Source: Legionella santicrucis
GTDB lineage: Bacteria; Pseudomonadota; Gammaproteobacteria; Legionellales; Legionellaceae
Length of the DNA: 36,952 nucleotides
Assembly: GCF_001468135.1 (NCBI RefSeq)
Contig: NZ_LNYU01000081.1
Span: 219,217 to 256,168, forward strand
Direction: 5' to 3'
Below the pieces are notes generated by a model. That model ran no database searches. It worked only from the letters and a program-made list of their open reading frames with translations, and had not been told where the DNA came from. Of this stretch, positions 8,734 through 17,295 are shown in pieces; the stretch's first letter is position 1, and the number at the start of each line of letters is the position of its first letter. The translations under genes were made by a program, and so were the position numbers.

Positions 8734-10725
8734 ATGCAATACCCTGTTGAAAATTTATTACGTGAACCCACAGAAATTTATTCGTGTCTCACCTGCTTTG
8801 CCTTAGCAACACTTGCTATTTACACGCCAAACTTATTCCTGCTTACACAAAATATGGGATATTGCGGGGGTATAAGTTTACTTTGCTTGGGCAGTTTCAG
8901 AGGATGGCAGGCAGTAAGGATTAAACGTTTTCATCGTCGTTTAATTCGAATGCCATATTATGCTTTATCAACGGTTGAAATCCCTTTATCTCAGAAGTGG
9001 TTATTTATAGGGAAAGGGTTTCGGTGGCTACCTCAACATACTCAACGATTACATCAAATTAAACAAATTCATAATGAATCGTTTATGCAGCGCGGTAAAA
9101 CCTATCAAGCTGCCCGTGAATATTGTAAAAAGCATGAAAGTAATTTGCTGTCTCATTTATTGAATAGTCCCTATCGACTTAACCCCTTTAAGCCCGATCT
9201 ACCTGTTGGCGGCAGCCTCTATCTGCATGGTCTTGGTGAAAAAGATAAACCTATTTATATACCGCAAGAGGTACGTGTAGGACATACGTTTGTGGTAGGT
9301 ACAACGCGTGTTGGCAAAACTCGATTGGCGAGTATTTTGATAAATCAAGACATTCGCAATGGAGATGCTGTTATCGTTGTCGATCCTAAAGGAGACTTAG
9401 AACTGGTTCGGGATATGTATTCCGCATGTGCTGCAGCGAAGCGTTTAGATGATTTTCGAGTAGTACACTTAGGATTCCCTGAATTATCAGCCCATTACAA
9501 TCCCTTAAAAAATTATGATCAAATCAGTGAGGTAGCCACTAGAATCACCGATGCTATTGCGGCCGAAGGTGAGGGAAAACAATTTGCCGCCTTTGCATGG
9601 AAATACGTCAACATTGTTGCTATCTGTCTTGAAGAAATGCAACAACCTATTACCTACCAAACCATCGCTTTTTACATCAGCAGATTAGATCAACTTCTCA
9701 TGACTTATGCGGATGCGACCATGCCTCTGCATTATCCTGATTATCACAATCAAGTAGAAAAAATGTTAGCTGAACACGATTGCCGTATGGATAAACACGG
9801 CAAGGTGCCACCACCTATGGATAGGACGCAAGCAGTCATCAAATATTTAAAAAGCCATATTAGTAAAACCATTACTTCAGGCAATGTAGAGAGTTTACAT
9901 GACCAAATCATCATTGATCTTTACGATGCCGCCATCATGGACAAAACATACTATGACAAAATCACTGCAAGTGTGGGTCCTGTGCTTTCTGAGATCAATA
10001 AAAGTAATGCGTCAGGCATATTTTCTTCGCATAAAAATCCTCATGAAATTGAATTAATGGATGCTATCAAACATAAAAAAGTTATCTACATCGGATTAGA
10101 CAGTCTCACCAATCCTAATATTGCTCAGGCGGTAGGAAAAGCGTTTTTATCTGATCTAGTTTCAACAGCCGGAAAAATTTACAAGGAAAGCAACGCACAC
10201 TACCGTCTTAACTTACATTGCGATGAGCTCTCAGAAATTATTCAAGACTCCTTTGTCAAAATTCTTAACAAGGCAGGTGGCGCAGGTTTTCAAGTCACTG
10301 CCTATGCCCAAACCAAACAAGACATGGAAGTAGCTTTAGGCAATAAGGCAAAAGCAGAGGTGACAGAAGGTAACTTTAATACGCTGATTATGCTTAGAGT
10401 TAAAAACGAAGAAACAGCAAATCTTCTAGTGAAATCCTTGGCTCAAGTAGGTGTCGTCGGTCATACCCAAGTATCTATGGTCAACGATACACCCCATGGA
10501 GAAGATGGCGTTTACTTTAACACCACCAATGAAGATCGTGTACAAACAACTGCAGTATCAATGATTGATGTCAACGACATCATTTCCTTGCCCAAAGGGC
10601 AAGCCTTTATTTTAGTGAATGGCGGCGAGCTATATAAGGTAAGAATTCCTTTGCCTATAAACGATGGATTAGCCCCAAAGGATATCAAAAATGCTATTCG
10701 AGTAATCAATCAATTAGAGATATAA
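8734..10725 (+). CDS. traD: Conjugative coupling factor TraD, SXT/TOL type
   Basis: Coupling ATPase of about 663 residues that brings the relaxase-DNA complex to the T4SS at the inner membrane. There are hydrophobic segments near residues 20-60, then a Walker A (GTTRVGKT, about 189-197) and a Walker B (AVIVVDPKGD, about 211-221) typical of the VirD4/TraD family. Further conserved stretches are LHCDELSEI and VTAYAQTKQDME, then a C-terminal YKVRIP tail as in TIGR03743-like proteins. ATG 8734 is chosen because GGAG lies 6 nt upstream; ATG 8728 and TTG 8722 are in frame. It closes the channel-gene block and is followed after 16 nt by the AcaB-like gene. Confidence 0.93.
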   Translation: MQYPVENLLREPTEIYSCLTCFALATLAIYTPNLFLLTQNMGYCGGISLLCLGSFRGWQAVRIKRFHRRLIRMPYYALSTVEIPLSQKWLFIGKGFRWLPQHTQRLHQIKQIHNESFMQRGKTYQAAREYCKKHESNLLSHLLNSPYRLNPFKPDLPVGGSLYLHGLGEKDKPIYIPQEVRVGHTFVVGTTRVGKTRLASILINQDIRNGDAVIVVDPKGDLELVRDMYSACAAAKRLDDFRVVHLGFPELSAHYNPLKNYDQISEVATRITDAIAAEGEGKQFAAFAWKYVNIVAICLEEMQQPITYQTIAFYISRLDQLLMTYADATMPLHYPDYHNQVEKMLAEHDCRMDKHGKVPPPMDRTQAVIKYLKSHISKTITSGNVESLHDQIIIDLYDAAIMDKTYYDKITASVGPVLSEINKSNASGIFSSHKNPHEIELMDAIKHKKVIYIGLDSLTNPNIAQAVGKAFLSDLVSTAGKIYKESNAHYRLNLHCDELSEIIQDSFVKILNKAGGAGFQVTAYAQTKQDMEVALGNKAKAEVTEGNFNTLIMLRVKNEETANLLVKSLAQVGVVGHTQVSMVNDTPHGEDGVYFNTTNEDRVQTTAVSMIDVNDIISLPKGQAFILVNGGELYKVRIPLPINDGLAPKDIKNAIRVINQLEI

Positions 10726-10741
10726 CTTTGGGAGTAACATC

Positions 10742-11251
10742 ATGAAAGCAACCGTTGAGCTTGGTTTGAGGACAAGAGAAGTTTATAAATTATTTGAAAG
10801 AAAAATTAACAATGATGTACTGTTTATTCATGCGCTTTTACATAAGTTCAATAAGATCCATGCGCATTGTCGAAAAGATGAAAATGCAGGCAATACAATA
10901 CTTATCAAATCAGAGCAGCAGCTTTTAGAGGGTATTCAATCATTCTCTGAAAAAATTAACCAATACGAGCAATTGCTACAAAGAAAGCAGGAGTTCCATC
11001 AAAAGAAAATTGGTTTTGTGATTCAGTTTCGTCCTTCACTTGTCATTGCTAACCACTTGGGAGGAGTACTTGTCAATTTTATCGATACTTACGATCGACT
11101 AGTGGCCTGTATTAAATTATTACATTTAGCGGGCTGTTTTTCTAATGATAGCGATTGTTATTTTCACATCAGGAATACTCAAAATAGCGCTAACAGGTTG
11201 TTGAGCGCTGTGTTATTGATGCCTCTTAGTCATATAAACACCGCAGCCTAA
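10742..11251 (+). CDS. AcaB / PFL_4669-like integrating conjugative element protein
   Basis: Helical protein of 169 residues with no signal peptide. Its layout resembles the TIGR03761/DUF1845 family (named PFL_4669 in Pseudomonas islands and AcaB in IncC plasmids). It opens with a beta-like LGLRTREVYKLFERK, followed by a long helix with KSEQQLLEGIQSF, and ends with the hydrophobic FRPSLVIANHLGGVLVNFIDTYDRLV segment (key parts only: HLGGVL, DTYDRLV). Members are linked to ICE gene regulation or maintenance. GGAG is 8 nt before ATG 10742. It is the last gene of the transfer block, 16 nt after traD. The assignment is from remembered pattern and moderate only. Confidence 0.5.
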   Translation: MKATVELGLRTREVYKLFERKINNDVLFIHALLHKFNKIHAHCRKDENAGNTILIKSEQQLLEGIQSFSEKINQYEQLLQRKQEFHQKKIGFVIQFRPSLVIANHLGGVLVNFIDTYDRLVACIKLLHLAGCFSNDSDCYFHIRNTQNSANRLLSAVLLMPLSHINTAA

Positions 11252-11262
11252 TTTAAGGCTGC
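11243..11262. terminator. Stem-loop at the end of the transfer operon
   Basis: GCAGCC (11243-11248) pairs perfectly with GGCTGC (11257-11262) around an 8-nt AT loop, and the stop codon of the last tra gene lies inside it. There is no strong T-run on either side, so termination may be weak or bidirectional between the convergent genes. Confidence 0.45.
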
Positions 11263-11313
11263 AAATGGTTTACGACAGGTTCAAAGCTCATGATGTAATA
11301 GTTTCGCTTTGTA

Positions 11314-11844
11314 TCAGACTTGGTAGATTTCGTACCAGAATAACTCGGTCCCATCAGAGGTATGTTTTTTACCTTTAAGATCAAAACCAGCTTTTTGTAA
11401 TACTTTTTGAGAGGCAGTTTGATTCGGATAAGTGGAAGCAACAAGCTTGTCAACTGATAAATGCTCAAACCCCCAATGAACTAATGCTTTTGTCAGTTCA
11501 GTGCCATAGCCTTTTCCCCAGAATTTTTTGTGTAAATGATAACCCACTTCAATTTTAGGTTGAGTATCATCAAATAATAGGTGAAACAAGCCCGCTTCTC
11601 CGACAAAACTCCCGCCTTCCTTTTCAAATACTAAATTGAAGCCTAGATCAAATTTTTTTCGATAGGACAGCACAAAGTTCAAATAATCCAACACTTGCTC
11701 TTTCGTTTGAGCGCCACCTTCGCCGGTATACCTCATTACATCAAAGTCAGAGCGTAACTCGACTAACTCATCTAGGTCGGATAACGCTGGTGCTCTAAGA
11801 ATTAATCGTTCTGTTTCTAAAAAAATATACATCCCATCACTCAC
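11314..11844 (-). CDS. GNAT acetyltransferase, RimJ/RimL type
   Basis: N-acetyltransferase of 176 residues. It opens with the family signature LETERLILRAPALSDLDEL, followed by an acetyl-CoA pyrophosphate-binding loop FWGKGYGTEL (Q/RxxGxG/A motif variant KGYGTE) and a TYPNQTASQKVLQKAGF segment, the typical 'N..S..vleK.GF' of this subfamily. Length is full for the family. The start is GTG 11844, overlapping the TGA of the upstream hydrolase remnant; ATG 11832 is an alternative. The substrate cannot be read from sequence; relatives acetylate protein N-termini or small amines. Confidence 0.8.
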   Translation of the reverse strand: MSDGMYIFLETERLILRAPALSDLDELVELRSDFDVMRYTGEGGAQTKEQVLDYLNFVLSYRKKFDLGFNLVFEKEGGSFVGEAGLFHLLFDDTQPKIEVGYHLHKKFWGKGYGTELTKALVHWGFEHLSVDKLVASTYPNQTASQKVLQKAGFDLKGKKHTSDGTELFWYEIYQV

Positions 11845-12738
11845 TTAGTTGAATCAAACGAAGACCAGAGAAGTCCTTGGCTTAATGCCCCTGGAAAAAC
11901 AGTATCGTGATCCATATCATTTAAAATATTAAAAGCAGTGCTTAGATTGCGGTGGGGCTTCTTCATGATGGTTTCATTTAATAACTTTAAATCATCTATC
12001 ATCTTGTAATCACCTTTGTTTTCTTGATCGCCAATAATAAAACACGCGCGAGTTTGTTGATATAGATTAAAGTTTAGCTTCCTTTGAACCGCTTTTAGCA
12101 CCAAATGATTATCGTACCAGAGTGATGGGCTAACAATAATGTAATGGTTAAATACTTCAGGATGATTGACTAATAAATACACGCCAAATAATCCACCATA
12201 TGAATGACCGACAAAAGTAGCATTTTTATTGACTCTATATCTCTGGTGAAGATAGGGAATAAGTTCTGAATGAATAAATCGATAAAACGATTCTGCACCA
12301 CCTGAGAATTTTTGATATTCAGCCCCATAGCCCCCAGAGCTAACATAACTTGGCGTATAGTCCCTGGTTCTATTTTTTTTATATTCGTTAGGATTTGCAT
12401 ACGCTATCCCAACAATAATAGAATCGCTCATTCTATTTCTATCAGATAAATGCTCACTAATTTGTTTCGCTAAATGCAAAGCTGTAATCAGCATCTAATA
12501 AATAAATGATTGGATAAGTTTTGTTGTTGGAAGCATAATCCTTGGGCAAACTGATGTATAAATTATATTTAACGCCATTGATCTTGGAAGGAAGCTCTTT
12601 AATTAAAGTGTCATGCAAGACATAGCCATTCGTATTATTTTTAACTGGCGAATTAGTCTGTTTGATGGTTGAATTGATAGTTGCAGCAAGAAGGTTTACA
12701 GAGCAACATAAGCTGAACAGAATGAGTATTTTTTTCAT
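11841..12738 (-). pseudogene. Secreted alpha/beta hydrolase (esterase-D/IroE-like), frameshifted
   Basis: Two minus-strand frames together make one hydrolase. The 5' part (12738 down to 12457) has a signal peptide (MKKILILFSLCCSVNLLAA) and the YPIIYLLDADYSF strand typical of esterase-D-like folds. The 3' part (in frame up to 12494, down to 11841) continues with LHLAKQISEHL and carries the nucleophile elbow GHSYGG, then SPSLWYDN and a late MDHDTVF that would supply the catalytic His. The frame changes around 12475-12500 with no long homopolymer. The 5' frame stops at 12457. Either the gene is truly broken or the assembly has a base error; all catalytic motifs are otherwise intact. ATG at 12494 is only an artefact of the shifted frame. 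Confidence 0.75.
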
Positions 12739-12758
12739 ACACTAATCTCACACAAACT

Positions 12759-13592
12759 TTAACCGAATTCATCATAGTGATTAATTAATTCACTGCTACT
12801 GAGTTGGTCATGACTTTTCTTTCTCGCTACAGTTAGGATATTGAGGCTTTTTTCTGCTACAAAATCATTTCCATCCATGTCATATTGTTCTACGATTTTA
12901 AACCCATTGTGCTCAAGCATTATTTCCAATTCTTTAGCGGTATAAATTTGCAGGCTAAAGCTATTAGTATGAATTTCTGGTTCACTGTTTTCTTTGGAAA
13001 TTGTATAGCAATCATGAGAGGTTAGAAGACCACGATCTCTATCGATCTCCGAATGTTGAACATTCCGGATATGAGCACCATTAACAATACTCTCAATGTC
13101 CATGGCAAAATCATCAATGATACTATCAGTAATGGCTTGCAGATTAAAAATATCAAACACATATACCCCATCTTCCTTGAGATTAGCATGTATATTCTGT
13201 AGTGCTTTTTCAAAATCCGCTTTGGTGAGATGACCAATGGCATTAAAAATAGTAATTACTGCATCGAATTTTCCTGCTTTCAACACCCGCATGTCACCAT
13301 CAATGAAATTAATATCACGACTCATTGTTTTTGCTTTACTTCGTGCTATATCAAGTAAAGCAGGACTGAAATCACTGCCAACGACTTCGTAACCTCGCTC
13401 AGCAAGGAAAAATACTTGAGAACCAGTCCCACAGGTCATATCCAGAACTGTTTTAACTTTTTGCTCTTTTAGTAGTTTCTCTATCAAACCATTTTTAATC
13501 TCTGTCTGTTCACTTACGTTATGCGCATCGAAATATTCAGGCAGTTGCTGATATTCTAATGGCAAACCAAGTGTGTGCTCTTTGTTATTCAT
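12759..13592 (-). CDS. SAM-dependent methyltransferase, class I
   Basis: Protein of 277 residues with a Rossmann methyltransferase core. Motif I is VLDMTCGTGSQ near residues 45-55; the acidic residue closing beta-2 is in VVGSDFSPALLDIAR; motif II/III region is DAVITIFNAIGHL and then YVFDIFNL. The best-known relatives are stand-alone small-molecule methyltransferases annotated as class I SAM-dependent methyltransferases; no target-specific domain is visible. GGAGA lies about 8 nt before ATG 13592. It is transcribed with the hydrolase remnant downstream, with a 20-nt gap between them. Confidence 0.85.
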   Translation of the reverse strand: MNNKEHTLGLPLEYQQLPEYFDAHNVSEQTEIKNGLIEKLLKEQKVKTVLDMTCGTGSQVFFLAERGYEVVGSDFSPALLDIARSKAKTMSRDINFIDGDMRVLKAGKFDAVITIFNAIGHLTKADFEKALQNIHANLKEDGVYVFDIFNLQAITDSIIDDFAMDIESIVNGAHIRNVQHSEIDRDRGLLTSHDCYTISKENSEPEIHTNSFSLQIYTAKELEIMLEHNGFKIVEQYDMDGNDFVAEKSLNILTVARKKSHDQLSSSELINHYDEFG

Positions 13593-13907
13593 TCAAATTG
13601 TTCTCCAAAGTATTAATCATATACTCTTCAGAAAATCTCAATTCCCTTGATCTTACTCATTAAATTTTGGATCAGGAGCATCAAAAAAAAAGGCTTTTTT
13701 TCTCTCAAGGTCAATTGTCTTGACGTTGGAGAGACACATTGTTTGGGCAATGATACAAGATTTCAATACAGTAATAATACAGTATTGACTCACACTCAAG
13801 CATGCGATTATCTTAAAGGCTTATTTTTTCAACGCGAATTATGCAGATGTTTAGAAATCTACCCATTTTAAATTGAATTAAGTACCATAAATAGTTAGGA
13901 GAACAAT
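13593..13907. other. Intergenic region between divergent genes, no confident gene
   Basis: This 315-base stretch separates the methyltransferase (leftward) from the secreted protein gene (rightward), so it should contain promoters for both. A TTG-started 74-codon frame (13647-13871) is present but lacks a ribosome binding site. Its piece ACDYLKGLFFQREL faintly resembles the N-terminus of some transposases, too weak to annotate. AGGAGA at 13897-13902 belongs to the gene at 13908. Confidence 0.5.
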
Positions 13908-14882
13908 GTGCGATTTCAAGTATTGACTTTTATTTTGGGGTTTACTTTAAATTTTAGTGCTTATGCAGACCAATTTATTTATCATAACATTCATAATAAA
14001 AGCATAAAACCTTCTCATACTAAAAGGACCAAAATCGCAGCTTTGCAAAACATCTCTCCTTCACTTAAAGAGGGTATATATGAATTTGCATTTACTCAAA
14101 AACAGTCTACAGAAATTTTTAGTTGGTTTAGGCTGCTGATCATTGCGGAAGATCGATATCCAGGGTTTCTTGGTACATACGGTGTAGTTAATACTCCAGT
14201 TACTGTTACTTGGACTTCGCCAAATAGTAATAATTTCACCTTTGTTCCTATGAATGTGAGTTCAATCTCTTCTGATGTGGATGGTGATGTGGAGATCATT
14301 ATGAAAACAACGGATGATTCTGATGATTCCTATATGATCAAACTTAAAGATGACACTCATGGCGAATTATATACTTCGCATCATGGTGAGGATATAGAAA
14401 AAAATGGAGATGTATACTTAAATAAATTTATTGATTTGAGTAATGTTCGTATGGATTATTTTGAATATAACGCAAATTTGAGTAAATTAAATGAGAATCT
14501 TAACTTATCCCAACATTGTCCTGATAAAAACTATAAAGGAAAAATTGGCTTTCTGAAAATACCAAAAACGCTAAGTAAATTTGCAAATGGTTGGATGATG
14601 GGCGCTTATCTACAAAATGATGACTGTAGTGTGAGTTTGGCACAGCCAGCTATAGGTCTATTAAATAGTGATTTATTGGGTTTAAATGGGGAATTTATTT
14701 TTAAAGGTAAAGATGAAGTAGGTGTTGTTTGGACTGGTTATGACTATTCGATTTTGTCTATAAAAGGAATACCTGGAGATTCTAACCTAGAAGCCACACT
14801 TAATTTTGATGCCCTGTATGATAACTCAAGCCCAACACTTACTTTTGAATTAACAAAAGAAAAAATATCGCCAGCGCACTAG
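13908..14882 (+). CDS. Secreted protein of unknown function
   Basis: Protein of 324 residues starting at GTG 13908, with AGGAGA 5 nt upstream. It has a clear Sec signal peptide (MRFQVLTFILGFTLNFSAYA, cleavage before DQ). The mature part is rich in Asp, Asn, Ser and Thr and beta-strand-like segments (VNTPVTVTWTSPNSNNFTF), with only two visible cysteines (QHCPDKNYKG and NDDCSVS), which could form a disulfide. I recognise no domain. It stands alone with gaps on both sides and its own likely promoter. Given the host type it could be an exported or surface protein, but nothing in sequence shows that beyond the signal peptide. Confidence 0.7.
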   Translation: MRFQVLTFILGFTLNFSAYADQFIYHNIHNKSIKPSHTKRTKIAALQNISPSLKEGIYEFAFTQKQSTEIFSWFRLLIIAEDRYPGFLGTYGVVNTPVTVTWTSPNSNNFTFVPMNVSSISSDVDGDVEIIMKTTDDSDDSYMIKLKDDTHGELYTSHHGEDIEKNGDVYLNKFIDLSNVRMDYFEYNANLSKLNENLNLSQHCPDKNYKGKIGFLKIPKTLSKFANGWMMGAYLQNDDCSVSLAQPAIGLLNSDLLGLNGEFIFKGKDEVGVVWTGYDYSILSIKGIPGDSNLEATLNFDALYDNSSPTLTFELTKEKISPAH

Positions 14883-14925
14883 AAAATTTAGAACCATATT
14901 TTTTGAATTTATGGCGTGTTTACAA

Positions 14926-14955
14926 TTGGCAGCACGGGCCAAAAATCGGGATAAT
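14926..14955 (+). promoter_or_regulatory. Candidate sigma70-type promoter for the gene at 15029
   Basis: TTGGCA (14926-14931) is followed after 18 nt by GATAAT (14950-14955); a second possible -10 box TATACT lies at 14963-14968. The pair lies 70-100 nt upstream of ATG 15029 in an otherwise non-coding gap. AT-rich context makes such matches common. Confidence 0.35.
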
Positions 14956-15028
14956 ATAGTGTTATACTAGCGAGATATGGCCTTGGAGCTATAGTCTATA
15001 ATATTCATAACGTTGTATAAAAAAAACA

Positions 15029-15493
15029 ATGAATGATGATAAAAATAAAACTTTGATGCTGTTGAATGAATTATCAGAAAAAATAAATAAACTATATGGT
15101 TTTGTCAAAATTGCTGGAGAAAATTTTGGAGAACCAGCAATAAACTCAGGCCCATGTGGCCCTTTTGCTAATGCCTTTTATAAGATTTGGAATCAAAAGG
15201 TTAGTGAAAAAGTAACTATTGCATTTATCATGGTAAAAAACTCCGATGAGTGTTGGCATGTATTAATTAGATTACCAAATGGATTACTTTTTGATGGTGG
15301 TGTTGGCGTTCATCCAGAAGATACGTGGGATAAAAACAAATTTGATGTAGTGGATATGCTCAAATATGATCTACAACCATTAGAAAAACATTCAGGCGGT
15401 TTGAATAGGAAGTATCCTCGGTATTGCCCCAATTTTTCTATTGATAAAGTTATCGATTTGATAAAAAACTATATCAACTTTATTGAAGAATAA
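15029..15493 (+). CDS. Possible papain-like/NlpC-type protein with Cys-His-Asp arrangement
   Basis: Protein of 154 residues without signal peptide; I do not recognise a named family. Three features in the right order suggest a papain-like fold: Cys43 in SGPCGPFANAF at the start of a helix, His77 in ECWHVLIRL on a strand, and Asp89 in GLLFDGG on the next strand. In papain-like and NlpC/P60-like enzymes this is the order of nucleophile, base and third polar residue. The ribosome binding site before ATG 15029 is poor. The gene sits between unknown and decayed genes. Catalysis is inference; it could be an inactive relative or an unrelated fold. Confidence 0.6.
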   Translation: MNDDKNKTLMLLNELSEKINKLYGFVKIAGENFGEPAINSGPCGPFANAFYKIWNQKVSEKVTIAFIMVKNSDECWHVLIRLPNGLLFDGGVGVHPEDTWDKNKFDVVDMLKYDLQPLEKHSGGLNRKYPRYCPNFSIDKVIDLIKNYINFIEE

Positions 15494-15500
15494 AATAAAT

Positions 15501-15855
15501 ATGACGCCATTTATAGACACTCTGAAACTTGGTGAGCTAAAAGAGCCAATATTCCTTTCTTGGGGAACCTTAAAGTTTGTAATGATTACTAAGACAGATT
15601 AACGGAGTATTTTCTTTATGCACTTATTGTAACTTCGATACCGAACTTACTCTGAGAAAAAGCCTGGATAAATTTGAGCTTCGTTTAAATACGGTGAAAG
15701 CGATTGCTAAAGAGCAAGGATTGGAAAATCTACAGGGTAAATCGTTTGATGAGTTAAGCGTTGCTGGGAGTTGGCAAACAAAGAACCCTGGCTCCGATAA
15801 CAACCGGCGTTCGCGGCACCCCAAAAGAGTTATAGTCGAAATGATCTATGGATAA
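15501..15855 (+). pseudogene. Frameshifted remnant of an unknown gene
   Basis: Frame 1 from ATG 15501 reads MTPFIDTLKLGELKEPIFLS and stops at 15600-15602. A second frame, open from 15586 to a stop at 15853-15855, continues with coding-like text (ELTLRKSLDKFELRL, KSFDELSVAGSWQ, PGSDNNRRSRHPKRVIV) but has no start codon of its own. The two overlap near 15586-15602, so a single-base shift could join them into a protein of about 115 residues. No family recognised. Decay of an older gene is the simplest reading. Confidence 0.4.
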
Positions 15856-15917
15856 TAAAGCAAAAAAGAACCTGACAACACATTATAAGTGCTTTTATGA
15901 AGAGTGATATCTAAAAG

Positions 15918-16802
15918 ATGAATGATTTTATTTCTTTATATAAGCAACGTCTTAACCTGCCAAATGCTACGTTTTTACGTATTGAACATGAAGATGCACT
16001 CGTTGCGATTGTGTACAAGATCATTTGTGCAGATTATAACATTTTTATTTTAAAAATCTGCCCACGTGCTCAGGATTATTTACGGGAAGTGTTTTTCTTA
16101 AAACAACTGTCAGCTTTATTGCCTGTGCCACGCCTTATTGAGGAAGTCCCGCCGGAACAAGGTATTGCTGGGGCTATTTTAATGGACTACTTGCCAGGAA
16201 ACATTCTTAAAAAAGCAGATTTAACTGACAAATTAGCTTATGAAGCAGGCGAATGCCTTGCTAAAATTCATCAAAATAGTGTTGAAAGCTATGGAGATCT
16301 TACACAACCCCAAGATTTAAGTAATCGCCCCGAAGTTCATTTTGCCCAGAAGTTTGAGGAAGGATTCTCTGAATGTTGTTTGAATTTACCGCAAGACCTA
16401 CTAAAAAAATCACGTCAATACTTTGATTCACATCTTGCACTTTTAGATTCAGTGGATGGGCCATGTATTATCCATCGAGATTTCCGCCCTGGAAACATTA
16501 TTGTTTTGGACGGAAAACTTCAGGGTATCATCGATTGGGCTTCTGCCCGAGCGAGTTTCGCTGAAGAGGATTTTTGCCCTTTAGAATTAGGCGAGTGGTC
16601 CAACCATCCTAGCATAATGAGATCATTCTTAGCCGGCTACGCAAATGTGCGCTCCGTTCCAGAGTACAACGACATAATGCCACTGCTTCGATTAAGCCGC
16701 TGTTTTGCAACAATAGGTTTTACTGTCAAAAACAATACTTGGAATAGCAGTAATGTTCAAATTTATTTAAACAATCGTCGATTTCTCGAGAAATTTTTTT
16801 AG
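15918..16802 (+). CDS. Aminoglycoside-phosphotransferase-family kinase
   Basis: APH-type small-molecule kinase of 294 residues. The catalytic loop is HRDFRPGN (His186, Asp188, Asn193 area), followed by the metal-binding DW of GIIDWASA at about residue 205. An upstream ILKICPRAQDYLREVFFLKQL stretch carries the ATP-binding Lys, followed by the linker AILMDYLPG. Length is normal. The family phosphorylates aminoglycosides, choline, homoserine, hydroxyurea and other hydroxyl compounds; the substrate here is not visible. Upstream ribosome-binding sequence is weak. It heads a run of modifying-enzyme genes. Two more APH-type domains follow within 7 kb, but they are too different to be simple duplicates. 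Confidence 0.85.
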   Translation: MNDFISLYKQRLNLPNATFLRIEHEDALVAIVYKIICADYNIFILKICPRAQDYLREVFFLKQLSALLPVPRLIEEVPPEQGIAGAILMDYLPGNILKKADLTDKLAYEAGECLAKIHQNSVESYGDLTQPQDLSNRPEVHFAQKFEEGFSECCLNLPQDLLKKSRQYFDSHLALLDSVDGPCIIHRDFRPGNIIVLDGKLQGIIDWASARASFAEEDFCPLELGEWSNHPSIMRSFLAGYANVRSVPEYNDIMPLLRLSRCFATIGFTVKNNTWNSSNVQIYLNNRRFLEKFF

Positions 16803-16910
16803 TAGTGATGCTGGTTTCTTGTTCAGTAACAATTTTCTGTTGTAAAAAATTGAGGTCCACATAAATCCCTCTATAATGTAACACTAAACAATATTTTCAA
16901 GGAAACTCAG

Positions 16911-17279
16911 ATGATTAAAAAAGTTGCATTTACAATGTATCCCGTCATCGATATGGAGCGCGCAAGAACCTTTTATGAGAATACCTTAGGAATTACCGTG
17001 AGTAAGATCTCCGCTCAAGGCGCTTGGGTTGAATATGATTTACCCGGTGGTGGATGTTTTGCTATTACTACTCTAGCAGAAGGCGTATCACCGAGTGCCC
17101 ATGCTGGTGGTAGTATCGCTTTTGAAGTTGAGGACTTAGAAGCGTTGGTCAACAAACTAAAACAAAAAGGTGTACAATTTAAATTAGATATTTTTTCTTC
17201 TCCTGTTTGCAAAATGGCTATCATGTTAGATTCTGAAGGTAATGCGGTTACTTTACATCAGCTGCATCCTCACTCATAA
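16911..17279 (+). CDS. VOC (glyoxalase/bleomycin-resistance) family protein
   Basis: Protein of 122 residues with the vicinal oxygen chelate fold: MERARTFYENTLGI near residue 15-30, GGGCFAIT strand, the second half starting IAFEVEDLEALVNKLKQKG, and the DSEGNAVTLHQ ending. One betaalphabetabetabeta unit is in each half, which is full length for a single VOC chain that dimerises. AAGGAAA lies before ATG 16911. Its activity (isomerase, dioxygenase or antibiotic binding) cannot be told; metal-site residues are only partly evident. It is followed 16 nt later by the SDR, so the two may be one unit. Confidence 0.85.
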   Translation: MIKKVAFTMYPVIDMERARTFYENTLGITVSKISAQGAWVEYDLPGGGCFAITTLAEGVSPSAHAGGSIAFEVEDLEALVNKLKQKGVQFKLDIFSSPVCKMAIMLDSEGNAVTLHQLHPHS

Positions 17280-17295
17280 ACAGCGGATTTATCTA

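Noticed and set aside
12170..12400. Minus-strand frame inside the broken hydrolase gene
   Set aside because: It is an off-frame shadow of the hydrolase sequence with its nucleophile elbow, without family features.
13647..13871. 74-codon frame starting with TTG, slightly transposase-like
   Set aside because: No ribosome binding site and no convincing family match.
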